Shown one piece after another: positions 37,311 through 44,821 of a stretch of 54,746 nucleotides of DNA (within the stretch, counting starts at the first letter, position 1; the number at the start of each line of letters is the position of its first letter). A program made the translations under genes and the position numbers. The notes beneath the pieces are model-generated. The model did not search any database. It was not told the origin of the DNA and saw nothing but the letters and a program-made list of their open reading frames with translations. The DNA lies in NCBI GenBank assembly GCA_903642225.1, contig CAHJWI010000031.1, positions 1-54,746 of the forward strand, given 5' to 3'. This stretch comes from Acidobacteriaceae bacterium. GTDB lineage: Bacteria; Acidobacteriota; Terriglobia; Terriglobales; Acidobacteriaceae.

Positions 37311-38105
37311 GAAGTCTTTGACCTGCTGGAGGATGACGTCGCGGCTGATGTCGGAGATGGCTTCGGTGAGTGGGAGCTGTTTGGGGCAGGCCTGGACGCA
37401 GTTCATGGCGTAGCCGCATTCCTGCACGCCGCCATCGCCGGCGAGGGCGCGGAGGCGTTCTTCGCGGAGCTGCTTGCCGGCGGGGTCGAGGTTGAAGAGC
37501 TTGACCTGAGCGATGGTGGCGGCACCGACAAAATTGGTGCTGTCGTTGAACTGGGGGCAGACTTCCATACAGATGGTGCAGGAGATGCAGTTGCTGAGCG
37601 GGTAGCGCTCTTCCTGAATCTGGGGGAACTGCTTTTCTGCTGGGCCGAGATCGTAGGAGCCGTCGATGGGCACCCATGCCTTGACGGCCTTGAGGTTCTC
37701 GAAAAGAACGCTGCGGTCGACGGCGAGGTCGCGGACGATGGGGAACTTGGAGAGCGGCGCGAGGGTGATGGTGCCGTCTTTGGTCTCGGCCATGAGCTTG
37801 TCGACGAGGGCGGAGCAGGCCATGCGCGCTTTGCCGTTGATGAGCATGGCGCAGGAGCCGCAAATCTCTTCGAGACAGTTGGCGTCGTAAGCGATCGGCG
37901 TGGTTTCAGCGCCGGCGGCTGTAATGGGCTCCATCGCGATTTCGCCGAGCAGGGAGGTGATGTTCATACCCTTGCGATAGGGGATGGAGAACTTTTCTGT
38001 TCGTGCAGAGGCGTCAGGCGAGGCCTGTCGCTTGATTTCGAGTTCAATGGTTTTGGGCGTGGTACGGGTCGCGGTGGTGGGCTGCTCGAGAACTGCGGTG
38101 GCCAT
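37299..38105 (-). CDS. sdhB: Succinate dehydrogenase iron-sulfur subunit
   Basis: 268 aa. The 2Fe-2S domain has CLEEICGSCAMLINGKARMA followed by C; the 4Fe-4S motif is CISCTICMEVCP and the 3Fe-4S motif CGYAMNCVQACPK. The sequence is of the Bacillus/epsilon-type (menaquinone-linked) SdhB. It transfers electrons from the SdhA flavin to quinone at the inner membrane. sdhA lies about 14 kb upstream on the same strand, and no membrane-anchor gene is next to either. Confidence 0.93.
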   Translation of the reverse strand: MATAVLEQPTTATRTTPKTIELEIKRQASPDASARTEKFSIPYRKGMNITSLLGEIAMEPITAAGAETTPIAYDANCLEEICGSCAMLINGKARMACSALVDKLMAETKDGTITLAPLSKFPIVRDLAVDRSVLFENLKAVKAWVPIDGSYDLGPAEKQFPQIQEERYPLSNCISCTICMEVCPQFNDSTNFVGAATIAQVKLFNLDPAGKQLREERLRALAGDGGVQECGYAMNCVQACPKQLPLTEAISDISRDVILQQVKDFFVR

Positions 38106-38230
38106 GTGGGTCGGTCCCCCTTGCGGCTACTAGAGTATCGGGTTGGGTATGCGGCTGGCTGGGGCTGTGTGCGAATTTTGCACGAGCGGTTCGATTATGG
38201 AGCAGGGTGACGTGATGGGTCTGGCGAGAA

Positions 38231-39310
38231 CTACGCAGTGAAGTTGCGACCCAGGCCTAGGGCAGCGAGGCCCCTGCGGTAGGCGATGGAGCTGCGGTCT
38301 GCGGGGAAATGGGCTTCCGCGTGCAGGTCGAGGGGCAGATCCTCAGGGTATTGTTGCTCGACGATGTCCTTGTCCTCGTCGAAGACGAGATGGTTGAAAT
38401 CGAGTGTGGCCTGAAGTGGGGCGTCCTTGTCGAAGTTGCGGCAGATAGGCACGAAGAGGCGCGTTTTGCGGGCGGAGACGGGCGATGCGGCGTTGAGGAT
38501 GTGGAGTTTGCCGCCGCCGGGGAAGGTGACGGTGAGCTTGGCGGTGAAGGGGTAGAAGACCTCAAACCGGCGATGCCAGACGAAGCCGGGCGGATTGAGG
38601 TGCTTGAAGCCGAGCGAGTAGTTGCTGACGGTGCTGAAGTAGTCGGCGACAAAGCCACCCAAAGTTTTGGTGACGGTGTAGTCCGGGACTTCCGGATTGT
38701 TGAGCTCGCCGAAGGTATCGACGTGAACGAAGGCGAAGTGGCTGACGTCGAGGAAGCCTTCCATCTGGCGGCCGGCGGCTGCGTTCATCGGAACGTCGTT
38801 GGGGAGGACCTGGAGATAGTCGGGGTTGGACCACTCATCCATGGCGGGCAGGGGTCGCGGGCCGTCGTCGACGAGACGCATCCAGACGAGACCGAAGGCC
38901 TCTTGCGCGGGGAGTACCTGGAGGTGCAGGCGAGGGGAGATGGCGCCGTTGGGATGAGCGGGGATGCAGGTGCAGCGACCGGTCGCGTCGTAGCGCAGGC
39001 CGTGGTACTTGCAGATGATTTCGTCGTTGGCGACCCAGCCGAGGCTGAGGGGAGCGCCGCGGTGGTAGCAGATGTCTTTGGCGGCGGCGAGGGAGCCGTT
39101 GGAGAGGCGGTAGACGACGACGCGCTCGTCGAGCAGGCGGGCGGCGTAAGGCTTGTCTGTGACGTCGTGCGAGAAGGCGATGGGGTACCAGAAGGGTGCG
39201 AGCGCGCGCCAGTCGGACTCTGAGAACGTGCAGCCGCGAGGGAGGGTTGCTGTGGCAGGCACAGGCCAAGTGAGACTTGATGCTGGAACGACGGTGGTGG
39301 TGGTCGCCAT
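38231..39310 (-). CDS. Rieske 2Fe-2S aromatic-ring oxygenase
   Basis: 359 aa. Rieske motif CYHRGAPLSL with CKYHGLRYD (CxH...CxxH) near residues 80-105, then the mononuclear iron site GFLDVSHFAFVH (DxxHxxxxH). It belongs to the group of VanA-like and pheophorbide a oxygenase-like alpha subunits. The reductase and substrate are not evident. Its start is near the left side of the plasmid-like element. Confidence 0.85.
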   Translation of the reverse strand: MATTTTVVPASSLTWPVPATATLPRGCTFSESDWRALAPFWYPIAFSHDVTDKPYAARLLDERVVVYRLSNGSLAAAKDICYHRGAPLSLGWVANDEIICKYHGLRYDATGRCTCIPAHPNGAISPRLHLQVLPAQEAFGLVWMRLVDDGPRPLPAMDEWSNPDYLQVLPNDVPMNAAAGRQMEGFLDVSHFAFVHVDTFGELNNPEVPDYTVTKTLGGFVADYFSTVSNYSLGFKHLNPPGFVWHRRFEVFYPFTAKLTVTFPGGGKLHILNAASPVSARKTRLFVPICRNFDKDAPLQATLDFNHLVFDEDKDIVEQQYPEDLPLDLHAEAHFPADRSSIAYRRGLAALGLGRNFTA

Positions 39311-39448
39311 AGGCCATTATGGACCGTGCGCAGGCCGTTGCGGCATTCCTTTCATTGCTGATGTTCGAAGCGTTTGATGCTGTTTTGCCGCAGCATCTGC
39401 CGACGGACTAGGACTTTGCAGACAGCAGTTGCTGGAGGTTTTGATCGA

Positions 39449-39579
39449 AGCAGTTTCAGCGGTAAACCGTAGCAGTTTCAGCGGCAAATCTGTGGAGAAA
39501 AAGCCTCTTCTTAATAGCAGTTTCAGCGTGGAAATCTCTTGTGTACTGTGGACGCGCGTGTGCATAGCAGTTTCAGCGG
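39449..39579. repeat. Four iterons, candidate replication origin
   Basis: AGCAGTTTCAGCGG occurs at 39449-39462, 39471-39484 and 39566-39579, with a one-mismatch copy at 39516-39529. Start-to-start distances are 22, 45 and 50 bp. A DnaA-box-like TTTCTCCACA is on the minus strand at 39490-39499. The array lies just past the 3' end of rep. Direct repeats beside a RepA gene are typical of iteron-controlled plasmid origins. Confidence 0.85.
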
Positions 39580-39638
39580 TCGTATCTAGTTCATTTTGTG
39601 AGGCTTGCGTCCACAAGTGGCTTGTTTTTAGGCCAGTG

Positions 39639-40655
39639 TCAAGACGTGGGCAGTGCTGGTGGAATAGGCGTTGGAGCAGGTGAGACGCGCAGACCTTCCT
39701 TCACGACCCGCACTTTCATCGTCGGGTACACGTCGCGCACCTTGCGCAAAGTAGCTTCTATACGCTGGCGAAGCTGTGGCGTTTTGAGTTCCGCTGCCCC
39801 GAGCTGCCGACGCAGACCCTCCCATGGGATCGTCTGCGCACTGCCAATCTTGTTCACTCCATGCGTTCGGTAGGCAATGAGTGTGTACAAGTCCAGCGCC
39901 AGCGGAGACTTGGTCAGACCCTTCAGCGCACGCATGTCCAGCGGTACCGGCGCTGCGATCACTGCCTCGTAGAACTTCTCCCCCAGCTCAATCCAGCTCT
40001 CGAATAAGGATTCCTGCTGGTGGGAGTTGCTCCACCACAACTCGTCTGCTGACGAGACCTCGAGATAGAGATTGCTGTTGCGTTGCCCCAAGCTGGTGGT
40101 GGTGTGTTGCTGGAATCGAATGCGGGAATGCAGCAGCCGGGTAAGCTGGTCGCGCAACCGCACCGCATCGCTTCGCTGCCCTCCATTGGAGGGATTCAAC
40201 CCCAACGTGCGCATGAAGTCAGAAAACGACTTGCCCAACGTGAGATGACGGCTCTTCTTGATAGTGGCTTCGCTACAAATCCAGATCATAATGAGGCGCG
40301 GAAGTGCCCCGTAAGGGTAAAGATGCTTCTTGCTCTCCTCGTCATAGTCGGGCTGAATTGCTAATGAAACATTGCCGTTCCTTCTTGACCAGATCGGCGG
40401 ATTACCTTTTGGATTGCTGTGTGGCAGCGTGCACTGCACGAGCTGCCGCGCCATGTACGCGCGTTCCACTGCATCGGGATTAGTCCGAACCTCAGCAGCA
40501 GCGTTGAGCAGTTTGAGCGCCGATGATGATGGAGTCGAGTGCCGCTTCTTCACTGTCACGGCTGCGGTTGGTTCTGGCCTGCGTAGATCGGGCGGCAAGA
40601 GGCCTTCCAGCAGACTGCGCACCGGCTGCATCTCGGTCGTCTTTGACTTAGTCAT
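39639..40655 (-). CDS. RepA-type plasmid replication initiator
   Basis: 338 aa. The central region resembles the plasmid RepA family (PF04796): YPYGALPRLIMIWICSEAT, SFSDFMRTLGLNPSNGG, RLRDQLTRLLHSRIRF and PLALDLYTLIAYRTH. In this family the protein has winged-helix DNA-binding parts and opens the origin at iterons, which are found 60 bp past its stop codon. The N-terminus is basic and disordered. Last gene of the resolvase-parA-RHH-rep operon, 34 nt after the RHH gene. Confidence 0.85.
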   Translation of the reverse strand: MTKSKTTEMQPVRSLLEGLLPPDLRRPEPTAAVTVKKRHSTPSSSALKLLNAAAEVRTNPDAVERAYMARQLVQCTLPHSNPKGNPPIWSRRNGNVSLAIQPDYDEESKKHLYPYGALPRLIMIWICSEATIKKSRHLTLGKSFSDFMRTLGLNPSNGGQRSDAVRLRDQLTRLLHSRIRFQQHTTTSLGQRNSNLYLEVSSADELWWSNSHQQESLFESWIELGEKFYEAVIAAPVPLDMRALKGLTKSPLALDLYTLIAYRTHGVNKIGSAQTIPWEGLRRQLGAAELKTPQLRQRIEATLRKVRDVYPTMKVRVVKEGLRVSPAPTPIPPALPTS

Positions 40656-40689
40656 CGCGCCCCCACCTTTAGCTCTGCCATCACAGCTC

Positions 40690-40902
40690 CTACAGACCCA
40701 AATCGCGACGCAAAGCGCTAATGATGATGGCCTGTTGTGGCAGATTGCGTTCTATGCTGGCCTGCTTTAGAGCACGCAGCAGCTCCTCATCCATGCGAAC
40801 CGTCTGCGTGCTGCCGCGCAGCTTCGATTCCGGCTTCTGCTCCTCTACCACCGCACTTTGTGCGGGCTTCTTCGCCAGCTTGCTCAGCACCTCTTTGGCC
40901 AT
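40690..40902 (-). CDS. Ribbon-helix-helix protein, probable ParA partner or copy regulator
   Basis: 70 aa. The C-terminal part STQTVRMDEELLRALKQASI with NLPQQAIIISALRRDLGL has the CopG/Arc-type ribbon-helix-helix pattern. The basic N-terminus (AKEVLSKLAKKPAQ) resembles the arm of small ParB-like proteins (ParG, omega) that stimulate ParA. It begins 2 nt after the parA stop. Centromere binding is inferred from this position. Confidence 0.75.
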   Translation of the reverse strand: MAKEVLSKLAKKPAQSAVVEEQKPESKLRGSTQTVRMDEELLRALKQASIERNLPQQAIIISALRRDLGL

Positions 40903-40904
40903 CT

Positions 40905-41552
40905 CTATTTCCTCACTTTCTTTGATGTCTTGCCGTCATGCTGTTTTGCTAGCATACCATTAACCTGCTTCCATAGCACCGCTATTTCTCCCGCTGCTTT
41001 ACCATTGGGCGCAATCTCCGAAGCTGCCCGGCCATCTGCCATCGAAGCGGCGTAGTCCACACGAGAGTGCAGCACGGCATCTGCTACCGGCCCGTACGTT
41101 CGCAGTACGTCGATTGCCTGAGCCGTCATGCTCGCCCTGGGCAAAGCCTGCGACAGAACGAACAGGTATGGCTTACCGGCCTTCTCTGCCAGCTCGCGGG
41201 TAGTGTCCACAGCTCGAATGTCCAGCGCCGATGGCTTTACCGGAATTAGCACCAGATCAGCCACCTGGATAACGGCGCGGATGGCGTCTGTCGCTTGCGG
41301 TGGAGTGTCCACCACCAGTAGCCCGTCTTCACCCTGCACACTCTGCAATTCCCTGCCCAGCTCAAACGCACCCACCGTCACTAGCTCCGGCGTCTCACTT
41401 GCCCTGTCTTGCTGCCATGCTGTCAAGCTGCCTTGCTTGTCTGTATCCACCAGCACCACCCGTTGCTTCGCGCTGGCCGCGACTGCAAGATGTGCCGCGA
41501 TGGTCGTCTTACCCGTCCCACCCTTCTGCGCTGCGATGGCTAGTGTTCTCAT
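40905..41552 (-). CDS. parA: ParA-type partition ATPase
   Basis: 215 aa, small type Ib ParA without an N-terminal HTH. Deviant Walker A is AAQKGGTGKTT; the Walker B region is LLVVDTPPQAT, and PVKPSALDIRAV follows. ATG 41552 overlaps the resolvase stop by 4 nt (ATGA); the longer frame to 41624 runs inside the resolvase. It would position the plasmid-like DNA before division together with the RHH protein. Confidence 0.9.
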   Translation of the reverse strand: MRTLAIAAQKGGTGKTTIAAHLAVAASAKQRVVLVDTDKQGSLTAWQQDRASETPELVTVGAFELGRELQSVQGEDGLLVVDTPPQATDAIRAVIQVADLVLIPVKPSALDIRAVDTTRELAEKAGKPYLFVLSQALPRASMTAQAIDVLRTYGPVADAVLHSRVDYAASMADGRAASEIAPNGKAAGEIAVLWKQVNGMLAKQHDGKTSKKVRK

Positions 41553-42262
41553 GCCGCCACCTTCAGCGACGGCAGGTAGGCCGCATTCCGTGCCAGCAAG
41601 CGCATAACCTGGACTGCCGACCACTGCCCACCGCGCGGCGTCCTCTCGCCTCTCGCATTCAGCTCTGCTGCAAGCTGTCGTAATGACAACTCCTGCCCCG
41701 CTGTCGCACGAATGTCTGCCACCGTTGGCAACACGTCCGCTGCGGTCTTGTTTGCAGCTTTAACACGCGCTGCCGTTGCCGCTGCCTTACCCTTGGCACT
41801 CATGCTCACCAGCTCCGCATGACACGCCTTCCGTCCAAGCTGCACACCTCTTGCCTTTGCCGCTGCCAGCGCCGCCTTTGTGCGCTTGCTGATAGCGTCC
41901 GCTTCCTGTTCTGCGACTGCTGCCATGATGTGCACGGTGAAACGATTCGCTTGTGGCATGTCGACTGCTACAAAGTCCGCGTCCGCTTCCATCAGGTTTG
42001 CAATGAATGCGACATTTCGTGCAAGGCGGTCCAGCTTCGCAATCAGCAGCGTCGCCCGTCGTACGCGGCAAAGCCTCATAGCCTCTGCTAGCTTCGGCCT
42101 GTCGCTTCGCTTGCCACTCTCCACTTCCACCAGCTCCGCTACGTGCTCACCACCGCAGCTCTGCAGGTAGATCGCCACAGCTTCGCGCTGTGCCTCCAGC
42201 CCTAAACCGCTCTGCCCTTGCTTTGCTGTGCTGACTCGCAAGTAGCTAACAAACTTGGCCAT
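41549..42262 (-). CDS. Serine recombinase (resolvase/invertase type)
   Basis: 237 aa. The catalytic serine is in YLRVSTAKQGQSGLGL and the arginine region is LLIAKLDRLARNVAFIANLM. The C-terminal half has the DNA-binding HTH (LSLRQLAAELNARGERTPRG) seen in plasmid-borne recombinases. Its size is that of resolvases, not large serine integrases. Likely resolves plasmid multimers; a role in integration cannot be excluded. GGAGG lies 7 nt before the ATG. First gene of the replicon operon. Confidence 0.9.
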   Translation of the reverse strand: MAKFVSYLRVSTAKQGQSGLGLEAQREAVAIYLQSCGGEHVAELVEVESGKRSDRPKLAEAMRLCRVRRATLLIAKLDRLARNVAFIANLMEADADFVAVDMPQANRFTVHIMAAVAEQEADAISKRTKAALAAAKARGVQLGRKACHAELVSMSAKGKAAATAARVKAANKTAADVLPTVADIRATAGQELSLRQLAAELNARGERTPRGGQWSAVQVMRLLARNAAYLPSLKVAA

Positions 42263-42273
42263 CTTTGCCTCCG

Positions 42274-42343
42274 TTACATCATTCCAACTGGTCGACTAGA
42301 TTGATGTAACGCAAGCATCGCAGGTTGCCTTTTACATGTCAAG
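42274..42343 (-). promoter_or_regulatory. Promoter and operator-like dyad of the replicon operon
   Basis: On the minus strand TTGACA (42338-42343) is followed after 17 nt by a weak -10, GATGCT (42315-42320). Between the -10 and the resolvase ATG is a perfect 9-bp inverted repeat, GTTACATCA/TGATGTAAC (42274-42282 and 42303-42311), enclosing a second GTCGAC-centred dyad. Binding by ParA/RHH or by the resolvase would autoregulate the operon or form a res site. Confidence 0.6.
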
Positions 42344-42425
42344 CTATCTTGCTAGCATGCTGTGCTTAGCCGCGCCATCATCGGTGGCCTCATAAACATG
42401 CCTATGGTTGGGCGCGTCGGCGCTT

Positions 42426-42785
42426 CTAGGAGCGGCGTGGGTGCCCTGGTAAAGTCCTGGCCTGAGAAACGTATCTGCACACCCTTGCTGTATTTTCCTG
42501 GCCTGGGAAGTGAGTCTGCACAGTTGTGCACTCGGCCAGTTCCCGCGCCACATCGTTCAGCAGTACGGCAAACTCGACGGCTGCGTGCCACCACTCGCGG
42601 GCTGCTGCGTAAATGCAGAGGGCGCAGATCGCAGGGAGATAGGCCTGGGCAGGGCATGGAAAGAAGCGAAGGAGAAGGGGACGGGCAGATCGTATGAGGT
42701 TTGACATCTGCCTCATAATCGAGTGGGTCAAAGCCATTACCAGTACGACAGGGCAGGGAAGGATGTAGAGCAAGAAATGCAGCAT
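42426..42785 (-). CDS. Small membrane protein of the element, unknown
   Basis: 119 aa from ATG 42785, selected because a near-perfect Shine-Dalgarno (TTAGGAGG, 6 nt before) precedes it. Two hydrophobic segments are present (MLHFLLYILPCPVVLVMALT and AQAYLPAICALCIYAAA), then an acidic helix EWWHAAVEFAVLLND. The C-terminal region is coded by an imperfect DNA repeat. I do not recognise the family. Confidence 0.45.
   Translation of the reverse strand: MLHFLLYILPCPVVLVMALTHSIMRQMSNLIRSARPLLLRFFPCPAQAYLPAICALCIYAAAREWWHAAVEFAVLLNDVARELAECTTVQTHFPGQENTARVCRYVSQARTLPGHPRRS
42455..42522. repeat. 27-bp imperfect direct repeat
   Basis: Copies at 42455-42481 and 42496-42522 share TCCTGGCCTG.GAA and TCTGCACA, offset by 41 bp. 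They fall within the 3' part of the small membrane ORF and could instead be protein-binding sites. Confidence 0.5.
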
Positions 42786-42965
42786 TGAATGCCTCCTAAC
42801 TTGATCTACCGAGCTGCATAGGCGTTTCCGGAATATGTGGCGAAGAAAGTTCAGACTGGGCACGTTGGACCTCCAGCAGAAGCCGGGGAGCGCTTCTACC
42901 CGGCGTGTGTACACTGTGTGCCGGAAGACGTGTCAAGTCACAATGCTTTAGGGAAGGGGTATCGC

Positions 42966-43085
42966 ATGCACTACCAACGAATCATGATCGCCGTCGCCAT
43001 GGCGATGAGCGCATTCTCTATCTACAGCGGCATCATATTGCGCCGGAAAGCACGAGGGCAGACCCCCTTGACTTCTCCCGAATAA
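42966..43085 (+). CDS. 39-residue single-helix membrane peptide, putative
   Basis: The ORF starts at ATG 42966 with GGAAGGGG about 6 nt upstream. It has one hydrophobic helix (IMIAVAMAMSAFSIYSGIIL) followed by RRKARGQ, the topology of a small inner-membrane peptide. Its 3' end overlaps promoter P1. Unrecognised, and coding is supported only by the ribosome site and composition. Confidence 0.35.
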   Translation: MHYQRIMIAVAMAMSAFSIYSGIILRRKARGQTPLTSPE

Positions 43086-43096
43086 CGGGCTATAGT
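43068..43096 (+). promoter_or_regulatory. Sigma70 promoter P1 of the non-coding region
   Basis: TTGACT (43068-43073), 17-nt spacer, TATAGT (43091-43096). Five of six positions match at -35 and five of six at -10, unusually good for this GC-rich DNA. An imperfect inverted repeat (about 43101-43131) lies between P1 and P2 and may be an operator. Confidence 0.7.
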
Positions 43097-43138
43097 AGAA
43101 GAAGTAGTATTTTTGTGCAATATACAACTTCTGGGGGA

Positions 43139-43166
43139 TTGACATCCTGGAAAAGCGTGTTATGAT
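43139..43166 (+). promoter_or_regulatory. Sigma70 promoter P2 of the non-coding region
   Basis: TTGACA (43139-43144), 16-nt spacer, TATGAT (43161-43166): a perfect -35 and a five-of-six -10, 71 bp downstream of P1 in the same direction. The expected transcription start is near 43173. Confidence 0.75.
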
Positions 43167-43172
43167 GGAAAG

Positions 43173-43706
43173 GTAGGGTGGAGCTAGGTGCTCCCCTTAT
43201 CGCCTTGCACGGCGTCAAGCAACAAACACCCATCGATACGCAGACTGGCTGGTCCCTCTACGGCGCGTATCGTGGTCGCCTCCACCTCGGGTGGGGATCA
43301 TCCACAACTTGTGCTGCATCCCGGACTAGTGCCGGTTCTTGTCGTTGTGGTTGCAAAGGTAAGGCAGCAGAGATGCTATGAAGGCGGGTAGAGGAGCGCG
43401 AGTCGCTCACGGAAGTGCATGACCAGCACAACCGTTCCAGTAGGCCTGGGATACCGAGCGTCTTTCAACTCGACCAACACGGACGCGGCGACCGCGAGCG
43501 TGGGAGAGTCTCGGTACGGTAAGGCCTGTCAAGACCCTGCATGTCTCATCGCAATGGAGCCACCTTGACCACCATCATCCAGATGGACCGTTACCTCTGC
43601 CGCCTGGTAGAGGGATTGTCTTTCTGCATGGTGGTTGGTCTTGTTAGAAGCCTTGTAGAAGCAAGGTAGCGCCCGCCCGCGCGAGAGATACAGCCCCTCA
43701 TGGGGC
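43173..43706 (+). ncRNA. Candidate large structured RNA or long structured leader
   Basis: About 530 nt downstream of P1/P2 contain no convincing long ORF but dense nested inverted repeats. From the 5' end: GGAGC/GCTCC extended to nine pairs (43175-43198); CGCC/GGCG (43201-43214); CGATACGC/GCGTATCG (43234-43241, 43265-43272); CCACC/GGTGG (43282-43294); CCACAAC/GTTGTGG (43302-43308, 43344-43350); GAGCG/CGCTC (43394-43408). Then a long domain is built from AGGCCT/AGGCCT (43442-43447, 43522-43527) enclosing TACCGAG/CTCGGTA (43452-43458, 43510-43516), with CGCGG/CCGCG at its tip. CCATC/GATGG, CCTCT/AGAGG and a GCCCC/GGGGC hairpin (43693-43706) follow. It matches none of tmRNA, RNase P or group I introns by eye. 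It may be the leader of the HTH genes from 43746. Confidence 0.5.
43565..43669 (+). CDS. 34-residue putative peptide inside the structured region
   Basis: A TTG-started frame with GGAG 5-6 nt upstream, containing a hydrophobic centre (LSFCMVVGLV) between charged ends. It may be a leader peptide or chance; an internal ATG lies at 43583. It overlaps two of the hairpins. Confidence 0.2.
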   Translation: MTTIIQMDRYLCRLVEGLSFCMVVGLVRSLVEAR

Positions 43707-43745
43707 GGTCACCAGCTCCACCACACCCACATCTTGTACGCACCC

Positions 43746-43913
43746 GTGTTCGACATTCATTCTTCAGCAGCCTTCTTAGGACTGAAGCCATGGGAGGTTC
43801 TTGACCTCACCAAGGCTGGATACATCCGTGCTGACCGCATCGGCGGTCGGCTTCGTTACACACCCGACGAGCTGGAGCGCTTTGAGCGTTCCTACATGAG
43901 AGAGGCACCATGA
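43746..43913 (+). CDS. Excisionase/MerR-like small HTH protein (first of pair)
   Basis: 55 aa from GTG 43746. HSSAAFLGLKPWEVLDLTKA, then GYIRADRIGGRLRYTPDELE, is the winged-helix pattern of excisionase and MerR-like DNA-binding domains. No clear ribosome site is present; TTG 43734 is an alternative start. Its TGA overlaps the ATG of the next HTH gene (ATGA). Excisionases control the direction of site-specific recombination or act as regulators on mobile elements. Confidence 0.65.
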   Translation: MFDIHSSAAFLGLKPWEVLDLTKAGYIRADRIGGRLRYTPDELERFERSYMREAP

Positions 43914-44143
43914 AACCCACCGCAATTGAACCCTTGCTGACTACGCGGCAAGTTGCCGACCTACTGGCGCTCCGCGACATCTCCACCGTCACCCGCCTGA
44001 TTCGCAGCAAAGCCCTCCACGCGGTCTACATCGGCACCCGCTGGCTTGTCGCTCCCGCCGCCCTGCGAGACTTCATCGCCAAGGCACCGACGATGGAGAA
44101 CACCACCAGCCGCAGGCAAAGGATTCGTCTTGCTCACGCCTGA
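43910..44143 (+). CDS. Excisionase-family HTH protein (second of pair)
   Basis: 77 aa. LLTTRQVADLLALRDISTVT and RLIRSKALHAVYIGTRWLVA with ALRDFIAKAP form a typical helix-turn-helix 17/excisionase domain. Coupled by 4 nt to the preceding HTH gene, and its end overlaps the next gene by 14 nt. Two tandem small DNA-binding proteins on an element that carries only a resolvase suggest regulation or an excision role. Confidence 0.75.
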   Translation: MKPTAIEPLLTTRQVADLLALRDISTVTRLIRSKALHAVYIGTRWLVAPAALRDFIAKAPTMENTTSRRQRIRLAHA

Positions 44144-44618
44144 CGTGGACGACCAGATTACAGAGCGCTTTGTTGTGCCCTCCGACGTGTATTCGGTGGG
44201 CTTCGATGGCGTCACACCCACCGGCACGTTTACTGCCCTAGGCGAAGAGCTGAAGCGGCAGAACCCACTGCTGCTTTCCAAACTGGTGCAGCAAGCGCAA
44301 GGCGAAGCGTACTACCGGGCTGGAAACATCTACCCGAAATGCCGCATGGTGGACCCCGCAGAGGTTGACCAGTACCGCAGCGATCGCGCGATCGGCGCTC
44401 CGCCGGCCGTGAAGCCGGCATTGTCGAAGCCGGCGGCCGCACCGTCGACAACTGACGAGCTGGCCACGTTATTTGGTCCAAAGAGTGACGCAGCCAAAGC
44501 AAACTCTCTCGCGAAGGCAAACCCCGCCGAGTATCAGCGCCTTCGTGCCCTTGCCGTCGAAGACAAACTGGCCGCACCCACGGCACGCGACCAACGCCTC
44601 GCACAACGCAGGTCATAA
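44130..44618 (+). CDS. Hypothetical protein of the element, 162 aa
   Basis: The start at TTG 44130 is chosen because AAGGA lies 6 nt before it; the frame is open to 44046. N-terminal half DVDDQITERFVVPSDVYSVG and LLLSKLVQQAQGEAYYRAGN looks folded; the C-terminal half is Ala/Pro/Lys-rich and disordered, ending in a helix NPAEYQRLRALAVEDKLA. Third gene of the HTH operon. Family not recognised. Confidence 0.6.
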   Translation: MLTPDVDDQITERFVVPSDVYSVGFDGVTPTGTFTALGEELKRQNPLLLSKLVQQAQGEAYYRAGNIYPKCRMVDPAEVDQYRSDRAIGAPPAVKPALSKPAAAPSTTDELATLFGPKSDAAKANSLAKANPAEYQRLRALAVEDKLAAPTARDQRLAQRRS

Positions 44619-44821
44619 CGACTGCGCACTGTGCGCTCCAGATACTGGCCCGCCCTGCGTCGAGTCAGTAGCGCCGCCGCCTCCATGATCGCCCGTCCGC
44701 CGTCCCTTCGGACTGCCGCTGAACTAGAGCTGGCGGCACAACTGCCGTATAGCCTTGCCTTGGACAACCAACCGGGGCAGGGCATCCGGCCCACACACCT
44801 TACCTACCGGAGATCCCCCGC

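Noticed and set aside
37263..38210. 315-codon plus-strand ORF opposite sdhB
   Set aside because: Shadow of the GC-rich third positions of sdhB; no recognisable motif.
38309..39223. 304-codon plus-strand ORF opposite the Rieske gene
   Set aside because: Antisense shadow; the Rieske and iron-site motifs lie on the minus strand.
43173..43706. tmRNA, RNase P RNA or group I intron
   Set aside because: The conserved ends or cores of these RNAs were looked for and not found; the region remains an unassigned structured candidate.
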